From Clarkia xantiana subsp. parviflora (lineage: Eukaryota > Streptophyta > Magnoliopsida > Myrtales > Onagraceae), in the NCBI GenBank assembly GCA_036873135.1, contig JAPTYO010000007.1, forward strand, positions 25,278,763-25,342,762: a stretch of 64,000 bases of DNA. Reading direction: 5' to 3'. A model generated the notes under the pieces. That model was not told the DNA's origin. It saw only the letters and a list, made by a program, of their open reading frames with translations, and ran no database searches. The translations under genes were made by a program, and so were the position numbers. Position 1 is the first letter of the stretch; each line of letters starts with the position of its first letter. Positions 12,947 through 25,794 of this stretch are shown here, piece after piece.

Positions 12947-13485
12947 AATATTTTTTTAGCTTATGTTAAAATTCTAGAATGAGTTAAAATTCAAATAACT
13001 CTATATTTTTTTTTTTCTAACTAAATAACTCTATTCTTATGTCAACATAAGTGTCACGATCACCATGTAATAGTGATATTCAACTCTTCGTACATTTACC
13101 GGATGTCATGATTTCAAAAGCCGCTAAAATTCTATGAATTCAAAATATTTATGGACAACATTTAAGAGCTGACATTATGCTAGTGGAGATTAACTACTGT
13201 TAGATCTCGTGGAGTCGAATGTGAAAATAATTGATGGTAAAATTCATCATGTTCTTAATTCAGTTAATTTATTTTATTTTCTGAAAATGCATGGCAGATC
13301 AGGTAGAAGATGAAAAATAATTGAGGGAAATTGGATTTTAATTGAAGGGAGAAGATAGTTTCATTGTTAGATCTTGTAGGGTTTGCCCTGACAAGTTACT
13401 GTTGTTGGTGTTAGCTGTTCTGGACTTCTGGCAATATAGCCCCGTGAAGTTGAACTGCGTGTAGGGATGAAATTATCATTTTTTA

Positions 13486-14142
13486 GGGTTAAAAAGTATT
13501 TTGGTGTCATATGATTAACTATTGTTGGCTTCTATTGTCATATGTTTGGAATATTGAATGTTTTTGGTATTTTCGTTAGTTAACAGTTAGTTTGACTTGT
13601 TAAATACTTTTATTTTCTTCAATTTATTCTTCGAATTTATATTCCTAAGATTTAATTTTTATAATTTAGTTCTTATTGTTTGCTCCAGTTACCCCCAAGG
13701 TCGCTGGAGACCACCCACCAACACCTAAGGCCGCCGACCACCACGAAACGGAGCCAGCAACCACGAAACGGGCCGACCACCTCAAATCGGGACCGGCCCC
13801 ACCAATTGGGGCCGGAAGCCCCAATTAGTGGTGGCTGACCCCAATTGGTAGTGGCCGGTCCCGATTCGTGGTGGTTGGCGGTCTTGGGTGGTGGTGGGTG
13901 GTGGCCAACGGCCTTGGGCGGTAACTAGAGCAAATAATAGGGACTAAATCGTAAAAATTAAATCTTAGGAATATCATTTCGAAGACTAAATTGAAGAAAA
14001 TAAAAGTATTTAACGGTCAAACTAACTGTTGACAAACATAAAACAAAAAATAAACAACCTCATATATATAACACCAAAAGCCTAAAAAACTTATGGAACT
14101 TAAAGCCAATGGTTAAACATATGGTACTAAAAGACCAGTTTT
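13486..14142. mobile_element. Fold-back element (E3)
   Basis: The outer arms pair imperfectly (GTATTTTGGTGTCATATG against CATATGGTACTAAAAGACC). The inner arms pair better: CTTCAATTTATTCTTCGAA with TTCGAAGACTAAATTGAAG, and TTTGCTC against GAGCAAA. The core (about 13690-13920) is GC-rich and made of CCCCAATTGG and GGTGGTGG repeats. Exact ends and target duplication are uncertain. Confidence 0.6.
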
Positions 14143-17100
14143 TTTATATTATTATTGTTGTAATAAGATTTGAATTAAGATATAAAAATTAAAATAAAAA
14201 AAAAATCCTAAATGGGCATACGTAAAATATTAATGGGTCAAATTAAGAATAGTTATTTTTTTAGTATTAAAAATACACATCATCCAAATTTGAGAAATAT
14301 AATTCTCTCCTCGCTTTGTGGCTTCGCCCCTACTTGTAGATAATATAATACTATAATAGAGCCATCCCGTGCATGAACAAGGACCACAGTTTACAATTGT
14401 TTGTTCTTCTTCGGTCATGATCAGACGAGACTCTCCCTTCTTAAAACAATATTCGTTTCCAAAAATTATTGTTCCTCGTTAGAGATATTTCAAAAAAATT
14501 GATACACAAGTTAAGAATCTCGACAAAACTTATCGAATAGTTACTATGGTATATAGAAATTTTATTTAAATGAGATATAAATTATGATGTACGTCGTAGT
14601 TATTAATTCACACTTATACGTGTTTTATTTTTGTTGAATTGTGTCTTCAAATTATTATGGCCATTAAGTTACGTTCAATATTACCCTACGATTGCATTAA
14701 ACATTTCACTTCACATGTATTGTGATTGTGTATTTTTTGGGCATCGGCACAACCCTAATTCCAAGTAGGGCTTAATAATTTTGTTTGTTTTTGGGCCTTC
14801 ACTTAATTGTGTGTATCCTTACCGAATACCTATGGTTTTAGTGGCCCAAAAAAAACCAACGGATTTTTGGAGATAAAGTAGTTACTTTTCAGTCCAATGG
14901 GCCAGTAATATTGGGTACTTCGGCCTGGGAAAAATTGCAGAAGGCCCGTTCTTTTGGTTGGCCCAATTGAAGCCCATAACAGAATTCAACATGTATATTG
15001 TATTTGCCCCTTCTCTTAAAATCAACTTTGGAAAAAATGAGTTACCACGTAGCCCCGCACACCCGTCTAACGAAGACGAACTAAATTTTGTACGATAATA
15101 AATACATATATATTTTTTTTGATGTTAATACATATATATTTGGCAAAGTTATAATAATTCTACTAGTCATTTGAACGATTGATGAAAACATATACTATAA
15201 TACTATTATGATTTGTTTTTGTGTAAAGATTTACTTTTAAATTAATACTGTATACAGTGTACATGTTCAACATTTCGTCTACTAAGTAAAAGTTTCATGT
15301 TTATTAAGCTCTAGAAATGAAAAAAAATATATTTATATTCAGCACTTTATTTTTTAAGAACTGATACGATGCAAGTAGTGTTCATTTTGAGTGTGAAATA
15401 AACATGTTACATGTGCTGCCGTTTTAATATGGTTAGTAATTTATACACAATCTAAATCTGAACTATAGCATTATAAAAAAAAAAAAAAAAACTTTGTCCA
15501 AATTTTCGACTCATAAATTAATAATTATTAACCCTAAAGTTAACCTAGTGAAATATCAATGGACGGTTGTCAGTGATACACACACACCCAACAACTTGTG
15601 AAATTAATTACACTTTACCCTTAAGAAGAAAAAGGTGCCCATGATAGTTTCTTTCAGAAAAGATGCTAAAGTGCTACCCAAGCTGGGATCAATTTTTCTT
15701 ACCATTGATGGCAAAGTGGAAAATCATTACCATATTTCACTACTCTCCACCATGAAACTTCATTTTCTATGTAGTCACTTTCTTACTGCCTTAACATGAT
15801 ATGAAAACCCTACGTACCCCAAGGAGGAAGACATCGACGTATCCATTATCCTTATACTTCACGCGCAACCCGGCCCCATTAATGGAAACATACTCGTCGA
15901 GCAGTGACGGAGTCAGGATTCAAGAGTCACGGGTTCACACTATTTCTTCTGACATAGCCAAGATCAAGTCCAAAGTTATGCCCGACTATGGTAGGATCAG
16001 CTAGGTCAAGTGACCCTAACTATAGTCGGATTTAGTCCTAGTTTCGAACCGGGTTAGGTCAATCGAGCCAATGGTTTGATTGGAAAAAAGTTTAGGAACG
16101 AAATTATAAAGTTAATGGTCTAAATTGGAGGATTAATCTGAACAAAATAAAAATTTGAGGTTAGTTACATGCAAGTCACGTGACTATTTAACGGGCACAT
16201 TAATAATGACTAACAGATGCACAAAATATGTACAAGCTCCAAACGTATTGCAACACAAATATGAAAGAAAAAAAAAACTCGTTCCACCAAAATTTAAAAT
16301 TGGTCAAACTTGTTATATCAAAATACATATTAGCCCTATATATTATTATATAGATAGATACATTAATGCTTGTTAGGAATTATAAAGTTTTATTGTAAAA
16401 ACGCGTACACCACCAAATTATTAGAAACTTTCTAAACATGTTTCCGTGCGTTAGTAGAAAGTAGTACGCCCACCCAACCGTACGTGTTAATGATATAGCG
16501 TATAATCATGATCAATGCTAATTAATCTCATTTGTCATTATGATAATTGTTACGTACGGTCAATTTCCGAGTAAGCACCTGAATCGTCTGTGACGTGTAC
16601 TCATTGTTCGTGTATTAGATGACATGGTAATCAGTAATTTTATGAAGTTTTTTGCTGCTTGAGGGACGAGTTTTATGTAATTATGTATTTAATAAAATAA
16701 AATAGTAAAAGCTGGTATAGTGGTATATATATTTTGTTAGGTAAGGTTGGGGCTCTCCTAGTTACGGTTTGAGATTTTTTCCGATAGGACTTACTGAACA
16801 ATCAGCGCATGCACTGGTCTAATTAAGTAGCCCACTTATTAAGAGGTCGGCTCATTTAACTCAGTTATACTCGTTTTCTCTTATGTCTGACGCAATAATA
16901 AGCCAAACAGAACTTATTGTTTTAATAAGGTCATTACTAGGTGACTCCCAAAAGAATTTTAAATGTATATAAATTTTAAGACAAATCATATAAAATAAGC
17001 ACTTTTTAATCAATTACTGAGAAACTATATCATCGGTTAATTGATTAATCATCAATGCATATAGAGGTAGATTTTTTTATGGGATTTTAGACTGAGTAGT

Positions 17101-18539
17101 GAGTACTAATGTTTAATTGTCATGTGAGGGCGGGCCCATTTATAAATTCTCTCATATACATCCAATTGGTGTAATATTATCACATATAAATCACATTTTA
17201 ATTTCATCAAGTTTTCATCGTCCAAAAGTACGTCAATCATTTCTTTTATTAATTATATTTGATGATATGTGGTGGACGAAAATACACTTAATAACGTCAT
17301 ACTGTTTAATTGCAGAGTCCAATTTTTGTTTTTTAATGCTTTTAAAAATAAAATATTAAAAAAAATCACAATTTTTTGATTTTATTTTCAAAAGCAACCA
17401 AAAGTGCGGTTAATTGTTTTAATTGAAAAATACAAATAATATAAACTCACTATTATTTGTGGTGTTAATAGTGTCATAGTCCATTATTTACGTACTAAAA
17501 ATTAAAGTATAGTTAATTTCATAATTTAATTATTTACCACCATGAATATCAACTTTCAAATTAACCAACTTTAATATTCTTTACAACGTACATAATTAAA
17601 TTGCAACTATAACACTAAAAATGAAGTTGAAATTTTACTGATTTTATATTAGTTTTATTTAAAACAATTTATTTAAAGTGATTTTATTTAAACGACGTCT
17701 TGCAAGTTGAAGAATCTGGAAGATTAGGATTGAGACCATAGATGTTTGAGCAATTCTTGCCTGGGCACCGAGCCAACACGTGGCTCGGTATTAGTGGCCC
17801 TTTATCCAATTAAAATGGGACAACTAGCACAAATTTATTGACACGTCAAGTTTTTATTAGTTATGGCTACAACAGTTAGGACATGTTCTATACAAGAATT
17901 TCTCTAGAAGTTTTGGTGCGAAGAGACATGATGTTATTGGGAATTGTGTGGATACAGCCATCTGTTAGCTTGTTGGGGAACCAGTTATATCAATCCACTT
18001 CAGGAGATATTATATAGTAACTTGTCGAAGTACCACACCGGTATTTACCAAACTGAATATTATATACCGGTTAAGTAATTAGACTTAATTAGTATCATAT
18101 TATATGATGAGTTAGGGTCTAACTTCATTATAAACCCACACTTCAAAACCTAACAAAAAGAAGAGACATTTGTGGACTCAGTTAAATCGATACAAATTTA
18201 GATACATTAAGGTAATGTTATATAATATACATAGAAAATGAGCACTTTGTTTAAAGCGTGTGATATTCTTATCGCAATTAAGTTCATGATTTATATCTCG
18301 GGTAGGCGATCGGAATTCTGACGGTTGATACTTTACTTTTTAATACCCAACTATTATTTTCGTTAGTAAGACTCTTCTTCCAACTAGGGTTGATTTTACT
18401 ATCATTTTGTCACACTCCAAACTCAAATAAGTGTCATCACTAGCCCAACGTAACCTGATCAAATCCGTTGTTCTCATTTATGCTTAGAAAAGTAAAATTT
18501 TGTATTGAGATCTCTTACTTATTTATATATATATATAGA
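14143..18539. other. Gene-free AT-rich spacer
   Basis: No gene is supported over this 4.4 kb. It contains scattered degenerate repeats, including about 16010-16200, which looks like half of a fold-back arm (GCAAGTCACGTGACTATTTAAC resembles the arm of the element at 33875). It also holds one SINE-like copy listed separately. The ORFs at 15801 and 16155 have no recognisable protein features. Confidence 0.5.
16758..16925 (-). repeat. SINE-like copy with 3' A-run
   Basis: On the minus strand it ends GATTGTTCAGTAAGTCCTAT followed by CGGAAAAAA. Upstream it holds the AAGAGAAAACGAGTA and GCCGACCTCTTAATAAG blocks shared with the copies at 63063 and 26600. It is 5'-truncated or diverged, with no coding content. 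Confidence 0.45.
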
Positions 18540-19101
18540 TGATTCGAATTACAATTTTCCTTCATTGTTACTGATGGAACAAGCTCTTCGGAGCTCCGAT
18601 CTTGGCGGTCTTCGAGTCGTGTTCCTTCGTTCTTCATGTTACGCTTCTTACTTCCGCAAGCTTACATGCATAAGGAGTAAGCCGGGGGTTGTCCAGCGAA
18701 CCCTCTCCGATGCCTAAATGAGAGTTCGGTTTGTAGAGAGATAAAGCTAGAGAGAAGTCAGAGCCTCGGTATGAAAATCAGAGATCAGGTTGAAAATGAA
18801 GAATACCTTCCCCTATTTATAGAGGTTGGGATTTTGACACCAGAGGAGGGGCCCACATTTATGGGTGGGACCCGTGTAAAAATGGAAGTATCCTAAATAG
18901 GAGTAACCCGGGTGTCAGTCACCAGACGCGGGACGCGCCGGCCCCATAACACCGGACTAGTTTGGTGGTTTCGGCACCGAACTAGTCCGGTCGGGAGGAC
19001 TAGTGCGTTAAAAATAAATGTCTTAGCCCCTTACCATGTTTGGGGTCGACGGCGCGACCATGTCGAGCCTTGATAAGGTCCAATCGGGTGTATATCCATC
19101 A
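18540..19101 (-). mobile_element. LTR of a Gypsy-type retrotransposon (minus orientation)
   Basis: A 562-base segment is bounded by TGAT...ATCA on both strands, the expected TG...CA form. Immediately to its right on the minus strand is the purine tract CTTGGGGGGCAAA (19102-19114), a typical polypurine tract directly before a 3' LTR. An LTR promoter is suggested by CTCTATAAATAGGGG on the minus strand (about 18811-18830). It is therefore read as the 3' LTR of a minus-strand element whose body lies to the right. No matching 5' LTR was found. Confidence 0.65.
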
Positions 19102-21450
19102 TTTGCCCCCCAAGTCAAGCATTGGTTTTACCTTTACTTGACTCTATTTATTAGAAGGATGGACGCCTGATTGTATCTCGGCTTTATTTTTACCTTTTTG
19201 TAATGAGTCTGTCGCTGTCGGTGCGTGTTGCCCGACGATCATTCTTTCATGCTAGGAGGGTGTTCGACCTATGTCATTGTTATGAGCATAGATAAAAAAT
19301 TCACACAAGTACGGGGTAAGTCATAAATGTGTTAGCATATAATGTCATGGATGTAATCATTGATATGAATCTTATTGTACGAATTGCTCAAAGCAACATA
19401 TGCAAGTGAATGCGAGCATGTCACCATGGGTACCTGCATATGTACATAATATAGCATATATGAATGAATGATTGTAGAATTGTATGTCATGATATGTATG
19501 AGTATGCCAAAATTGTGTTACATTGCTCAGGTGAGTATATACATGTAATGATCATGGAGAAAGTTCTAAGTTCTTATCAATGGTAGTGTTAACTCATATG
19601 GATGCTATCATGAATAGTAATGAAAAAATTTCCAAGTGTTCGACAACACTAGTATTGATGTATATAGGTGCAATCATGGTAATGTATGGAAAAAATACTA
19701 AGTGTTTGACAACACTAGTAGTGATGCACATGTATAAATACATGGTAATGAATGAATAAATACTAAGTGTTTGACAACACTAGTAGTGATGCATATGGAT
19801 GCATACATGGCAATGAGTGAAAAAATACTAGCGTTGATACAAATGAATGCATACGCGTCAATGCTTAAAACGTTCATATTTCGGACATGGGGTGTTGGCC
19901 CTCGCGTCATTGCGCGTCGTGTTGCGCATGTATTGTGTCGTTGCGTCTCGTCAGTTGCCCTTGTGCTCGGATGATTTGATTTGTCATCGATCTCGATTTT
20001 TGGAGGTCCAATTTTTTGCCCTCTCGTTTCGTATCTTTAATCATAGTCGAGTCAAATACTTGCAATATATGGTTATGTCGAAAATAATTGAATCATTGTA
20101 TATAATCGGAAAGCGATACCTTTATTCCGATTTTAGAAAAAAATCGGTTTTGAAAATTATGTTTTCCCGAGTAGGAATGTCGTTGCTTCCATTCGGGTTG
20201 TTGTTCATATTGGTGATTTTATGTATAACATGTAATTATGAAATCAATCATACAAATATTTATACATGAGGTGTTTAGTCTCGCGTCGACGACGTTGTTG
20301 AGTACGCTTGCATATGGTGTTGACATCGTCAATGACGTTGTGTGATATGCCATCATATAGTGTTGACAGTGTCGATGGCGTCGACGGTGTTGATGGTGCT
20401 GACGGTGTTGATGATGTCGAAGGGGTACGCCTTCACCTAACCTTAGACGTGAGGTGTTGGGTCTCGGGTCGATGGCGTCGTATGCTACGCTTTCTTTTCC
20501 ATGGTATGTTTATAAGTTGGACGTAGGGGTTTCCCTTAGCGTTTATCATGTATCGTTGTGTCAGACGTAAGGAGTCTCCCTATGCGTCCGTCTTATACCA
20601 CATCATAAGTGTTATACCGCCTCCGGAACAAGCGTAGCGACCATAATATGCTTAGGGTTTACCCATTGCATTATCATTTTCATCGTCATTAGTACAATGT
20701 CGTATTGCCACTGAAGTAGGCGTCGGTGTTATCCTTGACAAGGGATGTCGTTCCTTGTGTCCGGCGTGTCGCACAGTGTGCACATGTCGTTGTGCCTTCG
20801 AAGTAGTCGTAGTAGTAATTATTGACACGTCGGTGTCAACCCTTGTATTCATCACACCTTATAATATGCATTCATCATGTTGCCCCCGTAATACGTGTCG
20901 TTATCGTCATGGACATATGGTGTCGACCATTGCGTTTGTCACGCCTCATTGCGTCGTCATCATAATGCTGCCCCCCGTAGTGGGCGTCGTTGTTGTCGTG
21001 GACTTAGGGTGTCGACCCTTACGTCCGTCATGCTTTATGGCGCCGACATCTTAATTTTGCCCCCGTAGCGGGCGTCGTTATTGTCGTGGACTTGGGGTGT
21101 CGACCCTTGCATCCGTCGCGCTTTGTAAAGCGCGTTCATCATGTTGCCTCCAGTAGGCATAGTAATAGTCATGGACATATTGTGTCGACCTTTTCATCCA
21201 TCATGCTTCGTAGCGCGCACGTTACGTCGCGTTGGGGTTGCTGTAGTCATACTTAGTTTCGGGAAGTGATGTGGTAATCCTCGTGTTGGTGCGTCAAAGC
21301 GCGCAAACCTTGCGCTGTGCCTTTAGTAGTTATTCTTGTAGTCGAGAGACGGGGTGTTACGCCTCATGTGGTTTGCAAGATAACACTCATCTTAGGTTTA
21401 CCTGCATGACCATATTTTTCATGACATAGAGATATCAGTAAGATTTGTTG
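19102..21450. repeat. Non-coding, CpG-rich tandem-repeat region, possibly the body of the LTR element
   Basis: No gag or pol domain is visible. About 19560-19835 holds roughly four units of about 68 bases built on AAATACTAAGTGTTTGACAA and CACTAGTAGTGATGCA. About 20345-20415 is a GTCGACGGTGTTGATG-type minisatellite. About 20840-21225 holds four or five units of about 97 bases with the blocks GCCCCCGTAGYGGGCGTCGT and TCGTGGACTTRGGGTGTCGA. The CpG density is much higher than in the surrounding DNA. The link to the adjacent LTR is inferred from position. Confidence 0.6.
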
Positions 21451-22220
21451 GTGGGATTTTAACTTATCGCCACCATTTAACTGCGCGCCCTATGAGTAGA
21501 ATGACTTTTTTTTTTTTACTTGAACGTAACTCGATTTGTTTACTACGCGCCCCACGATTACGGGAACTCGGTAAACACACTGAACCGTATAGAACCGTTA
21601 TATCGTGTATATTACATATTAGTGGCAGTATATAGAACAAGCTAAGTGTTAGTTGTTTATCACTCATATAATAAGTAGTAAATAAAGGCAAATCATCATC
21701 ATACCATATATAAAAATATATATACTCAACTAAAGATCTAGTCCCTTCGAGGCTTCGAGTGTTCGGCTCTACGTACATATAGAAGTTCTTAATGCATGTT
21801 CACTGTTGGTGACGATGGAGCCAACAAGAACAAGGTGGGCCTTTTCTTGATGTTGTTGCCATCGGTTGACAACATCACGTGGTAATGAAGAAACATGATC
21901 ACGTGATCATATAATATCTAGCCATCCAACCAAAAGAATTGTAAAACCCCTCCTCTCTTCTTGAAATATATGGTTACACTTTCCTTCGTGAACTCCACAC
22001 TCCTCCCATCTCTTTATTCATGAATAAATAACTCATTTTATCAGTTGCTATAATTAACTATACGTAATTCCCTTTTCATTTTAAATTAAAATACAACATA
22101 AATAGAATAAATTCTGCAACCCCATTTAACAAAAAAGGTCTTATGATGGTTCGGTAAATATATACTGGATACTTATAACTAATTTATTTTAAGAAGAATA
22201 TATAATATTCACAAATAAAA

Positions 22221-22985
22221 AGATTGTAAAACATGCAACATATTTGAAAAAAGAAATAGTTATATGGACTAATATGTTTTAAATATACAACATATTTGAA
22301 AAAGATGATTTTATGGACCAATATATTTTAAAATGTAACATGTTTGCAAAAGATGGTAACATAACATTTCTTTGACTTGTTGTCAATTATTCCGTTAAAT
22401 TGCTACGTGCGAGTTACGTTTTTAAAAAATAATAATAATTAAAATAAGAAACTAATTGGTCTTTTCTCTCAACAACATTAGACACTTTTCTCTATATATA
22501 TTGCTCCACTCCCTCTTTGTATCTCCATCGGCCAACCACGCTCAATATCGATTCATCCATTTTCAACTGATCGACTTATCCATTCCACGACCAATAAATT
22601 AATTGGTCATGCAGCAGGGATGTGCTTGAGTCGATCGGTAGGGAATTGATGAATCAATGTTGAGCGTGACTGGCTAATGGAGATACAAAGAGGGGTGGAG
22701 CAATATGAAGAAGAATATCTGATGTTGATGACAGAATACCAATTAATTTGTTATTTTAATTAGTATTATTATTTTTTAAAAACGTGACCCTCACGTGTCA
22801 ATTTAGCGAGATAATTGACATAAATTCGACGGAATGTTATTTTTACCATCTTTTGCAAACATGTTGTACATTAAAAAAACATATTGATCATTAAAATCAT
22901 ATTTTAAAAATTTGTTATACATTTTAAAACATATTGATCTATAAAACCAAAATTTTCAAACAAGTTGCATGTTTTACAGAATTTT
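22221..22985. mobile_element. Large near-symmetrical fold-back element
   Basis: Left (22221-22570) and right (22640-22985) arms pair over most of their length. Examples are GATTGTAAAACATGCAAC with GTTGCATGTTTTACAGA, ACCATCTTTTGCAAACATGT with its left-arm partner near 22340, and TTTGTATCTCCATCGGCCA with TGGCTAATGGAGATACAAA. Only about 70 bases, including AATTAATTGG, separate the arms. A transcript would form one long hairpin. There is no ORF, and target duplications could not be fixed. Confidence 0.7.
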
Positions 22986-23181
22986 CCCTATTCACAAAGT
23001 TTGTTGATCATACATGTTCCGAATGTGGTGTTTTTGTAAACCTCTAAGTTAGTCACAATAACATATGGTGTAATTTGTAAATATTTTTAGGGCGTATCTA
23101 TATATACTCGGGAGGTTTCGAACTCCGTATCATTTTTATATTCACAAAATGTTGGAACTTTCCTGTCTAAGTTGTAATTAA

Positions 23182-23534
23182 GAGCATCCACAATGCAAAG
23201 TCTCAACTCCTACTCTAATTTGTTGCCACATTTGTGCCAACTAGTTAATTTGTTAAAGAAAAAAAGTGTACAAGAGTTGTCCATTAATACTCCAGTGGTG
23301 TCTACATTTTTTAACTCAAACTTTAATTTTATTTTTATTTTTATGTATTAAAAAATTAAATCAACAAAATAAAAAGTAAGAGAGAAACATAATTAAAAAA
23401 ATGAGATAGTAATGGTGGGATGATAGATACTAAATCCACCAAGAAGGGGCGAGACACTAAAATGAAGATTACTCCAATAGAAGAAGACAATACATAATTC
23501 TATGTGGAGGAATTGAATTGCATTGTGGATGCTC
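23182..23534. mobile_element. Tourist-like (PIF/Harbinger) MITE with TAA target duplication
   Basis: The 353-base element starts GAGCATCCACAATGCA and ends TGCATTGTGGATGCTC, with TAA on both sides (23179-23181 and 23535-23537). Terminal sequence, length and 3-bp TAA duplication fit the Tourist class. The interior is AT-rich and non-coding. Confidence 0.85.
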
Positions 23535-24129
23535 TAAGACGACGAGTTTAGGGCAATATCTTAGGCAAATTTAAGGTGTTTTGATTAATTAGGGTCACTA
23601 ATTTGGTCACTATAACCCCACTGACAGCTTGATATAGAATGCATAATTTTTGGCCGAAGCTGATCCGATCCGTAGGAAAATATCATGTATAGGAAATGTG
23701 AACTTGTCCCAAGAACCAAATTAAAGGCTATGTTGTTATCCAGCGGATCACATTATATTATGCAGAAAAAAGGGACAGACCACGGCCTGATCATATAATT
23801 GGTCCTTACCATTGATTGATGTGCTCCATTTTTTATTTTTTATTTTTTAATTTCATCAATACTTGTAAGATTTCAGAGCTTCTATTTTCACCACCGTCAT
23901 TAATTCTAGAGGAACCCAATTCAACCAAATTGTCATTAAATTTTAAGGTGATGACGAAGATTTGTTAATTTATTTTAACATTTCCTTTATGAGTGGATTG
24001 AAAAATGTAATAAAATTTTATGGTGATCAGGATGTGATTATTAGTTATATTTCAACATTTTTCATCACGCGTTGGTTGAAATTTTAAAGGGTCATTGCAT
24101 GAAAATGTAATTAAATTGGGGATTAATTA

Positions 24130-24235
24130 GGTTGTTGCAGAGATTTGAACATAGAAACTCTAATTCCATGTAGAATTTCAGATAACAACTTGACCAACTG
24201 TTCTAAAATCTTAAGATAACTAGGTGCATTTTTCG
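24130..24235 (-). repeat. tRNA-derived SINE-like head
   Basis: On the minus strand an A-box-like GAACAGTTGGTCAAG is followed about 45 bases later by a B-box-like TGTTCAAATCTC. The spacing and sequence suit a degenerate tRNA-derived SINE. It does not fold as an intact tRNA. Confidence 0.4.
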
Positions 24236-24613
24236 CGCATAGTGACTTACCAAATATGTATAATTAACAAACTAATATTCGATGAAATTTATACTGACTA
24301 ATTGTAATATGTGAAACACTATTTTTAAATAAAATATCAGTCTAAAATTTGAAAAAGTAAACGAAAGACTGGAAATTTTGAACCATAAAATACTATTGCG
24401 AAAATTCACAAATAAATTTTAGATGTCCGTACCGCATGCTACCTTTGGTCGTCGGATCCGTGTAAAGCGTTTGTTCTTCAACAGATATAGCTTCGATGAC
24501 CACCGACGATATCTCGCAGGAGATAGAGATGGCTCTACCACTGAGACTGTCAGCCGCCCGTACCGCCTGGTATCTTCGTTCGCCGGCTCTGCGTCAAGCG
24601 TCTGTTAAAAATC

Positions 24614-24845
24614 GGCGAAATTTTAATTTCGTTAATTGCATACATTGAATCTTGAACGGTCTGAAATTTTAATTGTGATTAATTGCATACACTGAATCTT
24701 GAACGGTTCGAAATTAGGGAAATTTTAATTGCGATTAATTGCATATATTGAATCTTGAAGGGTCCGAAATTTTGATTGTGATTAATTTTATACTTTGAAT
24801 CTTGAACGGTTCGAAATCAGTGAAATTTTAATTGCGATTAATTGC
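24614..24845. repeat. Short tandem array, about five units
   Basis: Units alternate between about 47 and 57 bases and share AAATTTTAATTGYGATTAAT, TGCATA and TTGAATCTTGAACGGT. The array directly follows an isolated GC-richer stretch (24423-24608) whose 61-residue ORF resembles no family I know. Confidence 0.7.
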
Positions 24846-25214
24846 AACTTAAAAACCCCCAGCTCCCTAGTGCAATCAATGTTATGGAGTTAATGACTAC
24901 AAAACCCTTAGCTCAATTGTTATAAATACATCGATTAACGTAAAAAAACAAAATTATCATCTCCACATTCACTCTGTTATTATTTTTTTTCTTCAGAATT
25001 TATAATATATATAGATATGTGTAAGTGGAGTTAATAATTTATACGTCAACATTTTGCAACACAATGACTTCCTTGGGAGGTCACCGATTTAGTACTGCTC
25101 TTTCTCAAACACAGTTAAACACGCTTAAAATTTGATTGATACATTAGTGCTGATATAATCGCGCGCGTATATATATATTTATATATATAAAAGAGCGTGT
25201 TGAAAATCTTCAAT

Positions 25215-25325
25215 CACAAATTCTAACTTATAGAAAAGTTTGGTTAAGATACATATTTTATCCTTAAGATGTGATATCATAGCATCTAGATTCAAATTCT
25301 AGGAAAATATATTAAGAACATGTCC
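25215..25325 (+). repeat. tRNA-derived SINE-like element
   Basis: AACTTATAGAAAAGTTTGGT then TAAGATACAT gives an A-box-like head. GATATCATAGCATCTAGATT followed by CAAATTCTAGG gives a B-box-like region at the right distance. It lies about 480 bases upstream of the PRE gene. Confidence 0.45.
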
Positions 25326-25794
25326 AAGCACTTCACTTATAAATTTGAGTTTATATGATAATAATTAATTTAGGCTGATTATTCTTCACACAGAAAAGGC
25401 AATACCAATTTCTATGCTATAGTGTGTGCTTTCTCTTTCACTCAATAATAACATCACTGGTGGTCCTGTCTTCTTTCAAGTTTCACTCTCTACAATTAAA
25501 CTCTCTCTTATCACTTACTACTGATCCAATTTATAAATGCATGGTGGATTCTTTTCTTTCTTTCTATCTCTCTCTATCTCTCATTTCTACTCCTTCCTTT
25601 ATCATCAATTCATCATTATATATATATATTATAGTACCTAGCTAGCTAGTATAATCAACCATTGAAGAAAGACCCCTCTTACAGTTTAGTGTCCACATAG
25701 AAATAATCAATCCTTAGATATCTTCATATATTATTGGACTATATATATATATATATACGAGCTTTAAGCCTTTAATTAAGATAGAATTAAGACA

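Noticed and set aside
18505..18717. 70-residue ORF with EQALRSSDLGGLRVVFLRSS
   Set aside because: It sits inside the LTR, opposite to the LTR's own transcription direction, and is part of its leader region.
20308..21054. ORFs rich in Val/Asp/Gly across the 20-21 kb region
   Set aside because: They arise from GTCGACGGTGTTGATG-type minisatellites and the 97-base tandem repeats; not proteins.
20840..21225. Possible CRISPR-like array
   Set aside because: Units are head-to-tail diverged repeats of about 97 bases without unique spacers, in a plant nuclear context; tandem satellite DNA.
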